A stretch of DNA of 24,525 nt from Chara braunii (taxonomy: Eukaryota > Streptophyta > Charophyceae > Charales > Characeae), in assembly GCA_003427395.1 (NCBI GenBank), contig BFEA01000211.1:1348419-1372943 (forward strand), read 5' to 3'. Of the stretch, positions 18,885 through 24,525 are shown piece after piece. A program made the position numbers and the translations under genes. The notes beneath the pieces are model-generated. The model was given only the letters and a program-made list of their open reading frames with translations. It did no database searches and was not told the DNA's origin. Each line of letters starts with the position of its first letter. Within the stretch, counting starts at the first letter, position 1.

Positions 18885-21342
18885 AAGGAGTAAGGTTCCA
18901 CTGCGCCCTTCCTTTTCCTAATCATCATGGAAGCCTTATCCGCAAATCTTCGCTATAACAAGGATATATCGAAAATTAAAATAACTCACATTCCAGAAGA
19001 AGCGATCCCAGTATGCTCCCTTTTTGCTGATGACCTCACGATTATGGTGGACGCCACGACGGAGAACATGGAGGAGATTCAATGCCTGATGGAACATTTT
19101 TCTCAGGTATCCGACATGACAGTAAACTGGGGAAAAAAAACGCAGGGTTGGTGGATCCATTCTCAAGGGGGACGCCCCCCTGAAACCCCGCACATTTCAT
19201 GAGTCCCACTGGAGGCCCCACTTAGAATCTTAGGGGTTGTGATGACGACAGCAGGTTGTACACCAACAAACGACGAATGGATCACCTCTCCGGCCTTGAC
19301 CAAATTAGCAAATCGGGGAAAAAATCCACATCCCTCTTGGGTAGGGCGCTCGTAATAAATAACGTGATTTTTGCATCACTATGGTACAAATCCCTCGTCT
19401 GACCCTTAAGCAAACAAGCGGTGCGAGAACTAAAAGCGAAAGTGGCAGCTTTCTTATGGCGAGGAGATGGCGACCTGCAAAACGTCATCAGCAGGGTTGT
19501 CTGGGACTCGGTCATCCAACCTAAGAGTGCAGGGGGATTGGGAATAATAGATCCGACAACACAAACACAAGCCCTGCGACTCCAATGGATCAGGAAACTA
19601 ATTTTCGCCACGGACAATCCCTGACAACCTCTGGCCCTAGAGCACCTGGCACGCCTAGCACCCCCTGCCCCTCCTGGAGTACACCCTCTGACATGGTTAG
19701 AGGATTGATATTGGACAATCCCAAGAAAATGACCGAATAGAGGAGGGAACCCGAAGGGAGCCATGGACCAATTTTGACCCTCACTGCTGACGAGCTGACT
19801 ACGACTCCCTCCCCCGGAAAGGCAACCCCCGGACCGGTGGGAGGAGGTTTTTCGCCAACCCCTCTTTGGGAACCGATGGCTCACGGATAGGCAGGGACAA
19901 GTGATGAACAGCTCAGCATCCCCATGGAAAGGGTGGGTAAAGCAAGGGGTAATCAGAATAGGTGACATATGGAACAAAGAGCGAAAAGACTGGAAAACAG
20001 AAGAGGAACTACGCTCCACACTCAAATATTGTCACCACATCACACAAAATCAGGAAAAACTCATTGAAAGAATATCACTTTCGTGGTATAGTAAATTGAG
20101 AAAAGGCCCCTCACTGAAGGAAGGAGACTGAGTCGGGCTCAGAAGAGATCCCAGACACATTGGGAGAGTACATGGGGTAAGGCCCGGGGAGGCACTAGTA
20201 GAAGGATATGCACTCTGTCGATCAGGCTCTTTGCAGGGCAGTCGGGACCCCTTCACCTGGATGGATACAACATAAATATTCCGGGTACGAGTCCAGGGCG
20301 AGGGTGGGGAAGCCCGGGTTTTCCAACCATCCACTGAAATACAAGATTTACCTTTGGACCCAGAGGAATGGGAGTGGATGCCAGCAGGGCGAAGGACAGG
20401 TCCCACAAAGAAGATTAGCCTCCACAAATTGACTGTCAAATCCACGTACAAAATGCTCAAACCTAATAGACCACTGAGGGACGTGATAAATGATAGATGG
20501 GCAAAACACCTAAATGTAGACCGCTCATCACTCACACCAATCCCCTGGTTCCAAGAACGAAAAACAAAGCCAACAAAAATCACCTCTTTACAATGGCAGA
20601 TAACTCATCGCTGCCTTCCTACTATGAGCTGGCTGATTGATCATACAAATCTGGAATAGAAAGGACATGCCCTACCTTGGTGCCTGTGATGCTTGCAAGC
20701 TTTTCCGACAAGCAAGTGGGCAGAAACTATCGAGCACGTCTTCATGCAATGCCCCACAGCGAAACTGACGTGGCGGTGGTGGGACAGGATATGGAGAAAG
20801 ATGGTCCTTGACCCGCCATGGCCATGGTCATGGAGGGCCATACTCGCAGAGTCACAGGCTACTGGCCACAGGCCCAGGAGGCATCTGATTTCGTGGAGAA
20901 TATGTTTACATTGGGACGAAGAATAATCTTATGGGGACTTCGGTGACAAAGATGCCTCCTGGCAATAGAAGGGGTGAGGGTGGAAGGGCCAGAAGTAACT
21001 GAACAGATCCAACAACAGATAAATATGGAGATAACGAGGAGATGGCAGGATTTGAAACCCCAACTGGACCTCTTTCAGACATACACAGACATCAAGCGAA
21101 CACTTTCCTCCTTCTGCAAAGCCTGGCTAGGAGGAGACAGGGGAGGATGGATAGTGAAAGTGGAATGGGGGGGGGATAAGGACGAAGGGCAACCGTGGGG
21201 GAGAGCGGAATGGGGGGACTATCATCCGATCCTTAACGACTGGACAAATATAGAACCCACTTTTCCAATGCGCCCCCCATCTGACTTCCCAGACCCTGTC
21301 CCTCCACACCCGCTCGCCTTAGTTGAGGCAAGGACAGACTGA
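18885..21342 (+). pseudogene. LINE ORF2 fragment (copy L-c): RT palm to C-terminal tail
   Basis: This begins inside RT at PFLFLIIMEAL (about 18905). The catalytic FADD is intact (19023-19034), followed by FSQVSDMTVNWGKKTQGWW. Next are VAAFLWRGDGD, IQPKSAGGLGIIDPT (19441-19560), WLED-stop-YWTIP (TGA where L-b has Arg), PLFGNRWL (about 19863) and GDIWNKERKDW. The zf-RVT region reads LQWQITHRCLP, CDAC (20685-20696, in a shifted frame), then ETIEHVFMQCP. The C-terminal tail (20974-21342) has SFCKAWLGGDRGGW, LNDWTNIEP, MRPPSDFPDPVPP and ends at TGA 21340-21342. Many TGA codons and some frameshifts interrupt it. It lies about 45 bases after L-b in the same orientation, so the pair is either two nested insertions or a duplicated locus with a deletion. 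Confidence 0.85.
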
Positions 21343-21441
21343 TCCCTCCTCCATTTCCTTTTTCCATCCCCTCACTCCCATTCTTCTCCCCCCCATTTCC
21401 CTTCTATCTCCTCTCTCATTTCATCACCTGTAGTGGTCCTT

Positions 21442-21477
<36 letters not shown>

Positions 21478-21790
21478 CCTTGTTTCCTTTTTTTTTTTGT
21501 CTGGTGTAAAGACCTTCTTAACAGTCACCTCTTTCAATCCTTCCAAACAGTGCCTCTGTCACAGTCACTCACTTCCTTCAAACAGGGTCTGAAATAGTCT
21601 TCTCGGCCTTCGGTACCCCTCCGGAGCCCGGGCACCACTCAGGAGACACGCATGACAACAACACAAATGAAGCAACAGCCAAAGCCTTGCTCAGTCAATC
21701 CCCTGGACTCCAGGGTAATCAATGCTGGCAGGTAACTCTCTCAGTTCTTCTGATGGTGTTTGAGACATGTTTCAAGCCTCGTTTTGTAAA
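21343..21790 (+). other. 3' flank of L-c: pyrimidine-rich tract with T32 and spacer
   Basis: The first ~100 bases after the ORF2 stop are strongly CT-rich, then T32 (21446-21477) and T10 (21489-21499). A T run, not an A run, follows in the element's own orientation, so this is not its poly(A) tail. 21500-21790 has no recognised gene, though one frame stays open (GHHSGDTHDNNTNEATAKA). Confidence 0.5.
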
Positions 21791-21792
21791 AA

Positions 21793-21896
21793 GGGACGCT
21801 GGACCCATTTTCCAGCAGGTGATGCTCCCCACAAATAAACGGAGCCATTTCTCCAAAAAAAAAATAATAAAAAAAAAAAAATTAAAAAAAATCACA
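21793..21896 (+). repeat. hairpin repeat copy H6 with A-rich tail
   Basis: In sense orientation this reads GGGAC, GCTGGA (21798-21803), loop CCCATTT, TCCAGC (21811-21816), then AGGTGAT and GCTCC...GGAGC (21824-21845). An A-rich tail with occasional T follows (21857-21896). This copy shows directly that the hairpin element ends in a poly(A)-like tail on this strand. The body between hairpins and tail is mostly deleted, as in H5. Confidence 0.8.
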
Positions 21897-21959
21897 AAGA
21901 TGATGGATAATGAAGACGACGCTGATGATTATTTCTTTCCACCCCTTCCCTTCTTCCAT

Positions 21960-22411
21960 GTATTTTCCTCCTCTCCCCTCATTTCCTCTTCTCCTCTCGC
22001 TGCCTCCGTTGAGCCCAACCCCACTATCAGCATGAAGTTCCTATCAGCCCCAACAAAAGAGAGAACCTCCCCATTCCCTTCTACCTTGAGGTAACCAGTT
22101 CCCCCCAAAGGTATACCTCAAAACTAACACTCTGACCTAGTCTGCCTCCGCCAAGAGATAATGCGCCCCCATGCATATCTCCCAGCCCCAGCCCAGGTCA
22201 GCTCCCATCGTCTGCGTCTACTCCCTAGAGGACAATCACCTCCCACCTTGTGTTACCCCTGCGGAGTAGCGCTCCCTGACCAACCTACCTACCAACTAGA
22301 CAATAGCCTATCTGGGAGATGAGAATATTACCACCAACACAGAGATAACTACTGATTGATGGAAAAATGAATAAAGAAACCGTGATGATGATTATGATGA
22401 TGATGATGATT

Positions 22412-22446
<35 letters not shown>

Positions 22447-22840
22447 ATAAAATTGGCGAAAATCAGTAAGGAACGTCGGACTTGCGATGCCCTAATGGCA
22501 TCGGTTTGGAAGATTGACAACTCACTATTGCTGCAATGAAAATAGAAGATGAGGATCATTACGATTTTTACAGAGAAGTCCGGATGATGATCATGAAGAA
22601 CATAAAAAGAAGATAAATAACATGGATGACGAATTAGAGAAGCCGATGATGATTACCACCGGTAACCAAATGAGGATTACAAAAATGACGGTGTCCTTGA
22701 TAAAAACGCCCCGCTGAAATCACAATGATGAAAATCTTGATGCTCTTGATGGATAACCTGCACAAGACAAAAAACAGACGAAAGCACATATATAGGTTGA
22801 TGATGACCTCCTAGCCGCTCTCTTGATGATACTCTNGAAC
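21960..22840 (+). repeat. dispersed repeat module, copy B
   Basis: Second copy of the module at 10861-11700, in the same orientation; landmarks are listed there. It includes matching small indels and the trinucleotide run. The similarity can be followed to about 22815 (CCTGCACAAG, GGTTGATGATGACCTC). A single ambiguous base N lies at 22836. Confidence 0.85.
22383..22445 (+). repeat. (TGA)n microsatellite with TTA interruptions in copy B
   Basis: About 20 trinucleotide units, mostly TGA, at the place where copy A has CTG then TGA units. Confidence 0.95.
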
Positions 22841-22931
22841 GGAGATTATCTCCCGCCATCCTCATGATCCACATGGCAGCAGACAACAAAAGGCGCATGC
22901 AGTCTGCCACGTTCCTCAGCCTCTCATACGA

Positions 22932-22969
22932 CTGTCTCTTATACACATCTAGATGTGTATAAGAGACAG
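22932..22969. other. Nextera mate-pair junction adapter left in the assembly (artefact)
   Basis: CTGTCTCTTATACACATCT (22932-22950) is followed directly by its reverse complement AGATGTGTATAAGAGACAG (22951-22969). These are the two 19-base transposase mosaic ends, back to back, exactly as in the circularisation junction of Nextera mate-pair libraries. It is not biological sequence of this organism. Sequence on its two sides may come from places kilobases apart. Open frames beginning MYKRQ on either side are a by-product. Confidence 0.97.
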
Positions 22970-22996
22970 CAGTTTCCTTGTTTCATCATCATCATG

Positions 22997-23215
22997 TTCT
23001 TTTTTTTTTTCAAAGGGCCCTGGCGCAAGACCTCTATCCTAGTGGTGGTAAGTGAACCACCGGGATGGAGGCTTTGCCTAGCGGGCCGCTCCATCTATTG
23101 GTGGGGAGCAACACTTGCTGGAAACCGGGTCCAGCGTCCCTTAGATACATCTTTGCCAAACAGTACATCAATGGGAGTGACGCCATTATGCTGGAAACCG
23201 GGTCCAACGTCCCAT
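22997..23215 (-). repeat. hairpin repeat copy H8 (full-length form, two GCTGG hairpins)
   Basis: T tract 22997-23008, then GCAAGACCTCTATCCT. GGTGGT (23044-23049) pairs with ACCACC (23056-23061). GCTCC...GGAGC (23088-23109) follows, then GCTGGA (23117-23122), loop AACCGGG, TCCAGC (23130-23135). A second GCTGGA...TCCAAC (23190-23208) lies 55 bases further on. Almost the same sequence recurs as H9 about 395 bases to the right. Confidence 0.85.
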
Positions 23216-23406
23216 ATCCAATCTGCTCCTCTGCTCTTCTGTACCTATCCTGCAGCAGGTTCGGGTGCTGAGGGGGGCCACCGGGGGGCACCAGTGGAAT
23301 CGCCCTCCATCCCCTAGCCTCTGCCATCCACCTATTGTCCTCCTGGCGCCTGCAATACAGTGTGTTTGAAAAAATATGGATTCACCAAAACGACAGACTG
23401 ATCAGA
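23216..23406. other. spacer between H8 and H9; no gene seen
   Basis: GC-rich first half (GGGGGGCCACCGGGGGGCACC), then unique-looking sequence to the T tract of H9. Confidence 0.4.
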
Positions 23407-23612
23407 CTTTTTTTGTTTTTTGCAAGACCCCTATCCTGGTGGTGGTAGGAGAACCACCGGGATCGAGGCTTTGCCTAGCGGGCCGCCCCATCTATTGGTG
23501 GGGAGCAGCACCTGCTGGAAACCGGGTCCAACGTCCCTTAAGTACATCTTTGCAAAACAACACCTCAATGCAGTGGCGTCAATGTGCTGGAAATTGGGTC
23601 CAGCGTCCCATA
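23407..23612 (-). repeat. hairpin repeat copy H9 (full-length form, two GCTGG hairpins)
   Basis: T-rich tract 23407-23421, GCAAGACCCCTATCCTGG. GGTGGT (23441-23446) pairs with ACCACC (23453-23458). GCTGGA...TCCAAC (23514-23532) has one mismatch, and GCTGGA (23586-23591), loop AATTGGG, TCCAGC (23599-23604) is perfect. Same order and spacing as H8. Confidence 0.85.
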
Positions 23613-23744
23613 CTCAATCTACTCTTCCCTTCCTACCTGCCCCACACATCTATAATAGTCAGAGTGTGCAAGTGTTTGGAAACCACTGAAACAAACTTGG
23701 AACATCTGAACCAACTGCAAAAAAGGAAGGACTGGAGGAAACAG

Positions 23745-23960
23745 CCGGGCTGAAAAACCAGGCTGAACTGGGCTGAACCAGGCTGCTCGAAGCTGCGCGG
23801 TGATCTGCTGTCGTGCAACAAGGAGCAACAAAAAACAGGCTGAGACACCCGACTGCTCTAGGCTGCGCTGAGATCTGCTGCCGTGCAACACCCGGTTGGA
23901 CTAGGCTGTTCAGAGCTGCGCTGACATCCCTCCTGCTCTAAGCTGGGCTGAGCAAGTATG
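23745..23960 (+). repeat. degenerate tandem repeat built on GCTGCGCTGAGATCTGCTG
   Basis: Three imperfect units (about 65-80 bases) share RGGCTG(C/T)TC, GCTGCGC(G/T)G and GATCTGCTGYCGTGCAAC, and shorter GGCTGAACTGG units precede them. Low-complexity, non-coding; the stretch separates H9 from the LINE tail. Confidence 0.7.
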
Positions 23961-23992
23961 TGAAGACGTTCCGGACGCTTTTCAGGTCGAGC

Positions 23993-24525
23993 TTAGGCAG
24001 GCGACAAGATTTCCGCTAGGGACAGCGGATAGGGTGGGAATGGATCTGCGAAGTCCTGGGTGGGACGTAACGGGGAGCCGGGGTCTATCTTGGTCCAGTC
24101 GTGAAAGATCAACTGATAATCCCTTATTATTTCTGCCCGGGGTTCCCCTCGGGGTTCCCCTCGTGCTTCTCTCTCTGTTTGGCGACTGGTCCACTTTACT
24201 GCTGCCACCCATCCCTCCCTTTCCCCCCGCAGCCAGTCCCTGCAGAAGGTAGCAATGACCCGGTTCATGTCACCCCAGGAGGACGTTTGGTCGAGCTTGT
24301 CTTTAGTTTTCTTCCATTGTGCCGCCAGCTCAAATTGAATCAACGTCCGAATTTGATCCATCGCCTCTCCGTCTCTCCCAGTAGCACTGTGATGACTCTT
24401 CAAGTAGGACCAATGTTCTCTGTACTTTGGTCTCCACGGGGCTGACTCCACTTTCCTCCACCGACATCGACTTTCGTCAACTCGCATGAGCTCTCCAGCC
24501 TCTTTAAAGGTCTTGGCTATGGAGT
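23993..24525 (-). pseudogene. LINE ORF2 C-terminal fragment (copy L-f), runs off the window
   Basis: An open frame runs from 24487 to TAA at 23993-23995 (164 residues) without interruption and continues past the right edge with SIAKTFKEAGEL. It has RCRWRKVESAPW (shared with L-e), then MDQIRTLIQFELAAQWKKTK, TFCRDWLRGEREGW, and the conserved tail FHDWTKIDP, LRPTQDFADPFPPYPLSL. This is the least damaged copy of the tail in the window, with no stop or frameshift, so it may be the youngest. The zinc-finger and RT parts should lie to the right. Its 3' untranslated side has no poly(A) next to the stop; a degenerate tandem repeat follows instead. Confidence 0.75.

Noticed and set aside
17679-18900. 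Apparent shared TAA at the RQGDPL glutamine in both L-b and L-c, hinting at UAA recoding
   Set aside because: In L-c the TAA appears only in a shifted frame; GGA GTA AGG reads as the normal G-V-R and small deletions follow. Only L-b has a real TAA there.
4915-21342. Frequent in-frame TGA suggesting a variant genetic code
   Set aside because: TGA stands at Arg positions in several alignments and at Trp in another, with frameshifts alongside. That is decay, not a consistent codon meaning.
21446-21477. T32 run as transcription terminator or poly(A) tail of L-c
   Set aside because: It is T on the element's sense strand, so it is not its tail, and no Pol III gene lies upstream for a T-run terminator.
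22677-23317. Open frames starting MYKRQ on both strands
   Set aside because: The start comes from the adapter mosaic end; these are artefacts.
5684-23612. Regularly recurring hairpin units as a possible CRISPR array
   Set aside because: Copies are dispersed over 18 kb, on both strands, diverged and A-tailed, in a eukaryotic retroelement setting.

Overview
This window looks like a repeat-rich intergenic stretch of a large eukaryotic nuclear genome from the green lineage. I find no intact host gene, no rRNA or tRNA gene and no CRISPR array. The evidence for a streptophyte is a primer-binding site complementary to the plant initiator-Met tRNA in front of a Ty3/gypsy Gag, a LINE ORF1 with DUF4283/zinc-knuckle architecture, and LINE ORF2 pieces with a zf-RVT-like C-terminus. 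The style of these proteins suggests a charophyte alga such as Chara, but that is an untested guess. One segment (22932-22969) is a sequencing adapter, so the assembly is not reliable across it.

Layout. 1-1115: decayed LINE ORF1-type gene, entering from the left edge. 1116-3377: non-coding, with a TATA-like box, probably containing the 5' LTR/leader of a gypsy element. 3378-4737: tRNA-Met primer-binding site and Gag of that element, broken soon after the zinc knuckle. About 4915-5399: C-terminus of a LINE ORF2. 5400-10480: non-coding, packed with short A-tailed repeats, microsatellites and one well-delimited SINE-like insertion with a 16-bp target-site duplication (7562-7966). 10861-11700: an ~840-bp module repeated at 21960-22840. 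11740-11960: LINE fragment on the minus strand. 12080-12306: GC-rich minisatellite. 12468-14222: 5'-truncated minus-strand LINE with poly(A) tail. 14223-16250: minus-strand gypsy pol fragment (partial RT, RNase H, start of integrase). 16560-18840 and 18885-21342: two plus-strand copies of one LINE family, head to tail. 21343-23990: non-coding, with more A-tailed repeats, the second copy of the module and the adapter. 23993-24525: another LINE C-terminus on the minus strand, running off the window.

Nothing here forms an operon or pathway. The parts relate as autonomous retroelements (LINE, gypsy) and the short non-autonomous, A-tailed elements that LINE machinery typically mobilises. The observations I would follow up are: a short repeat family whose adjacent hairpins show a compensatory base change; the SINE with an exact target-site duplication; a conserved ~100-residue tail after the zinc-finger region in three LINE copies; and the mate-pair adapter, which means the order of sequence on its two sides cannot be trusted.
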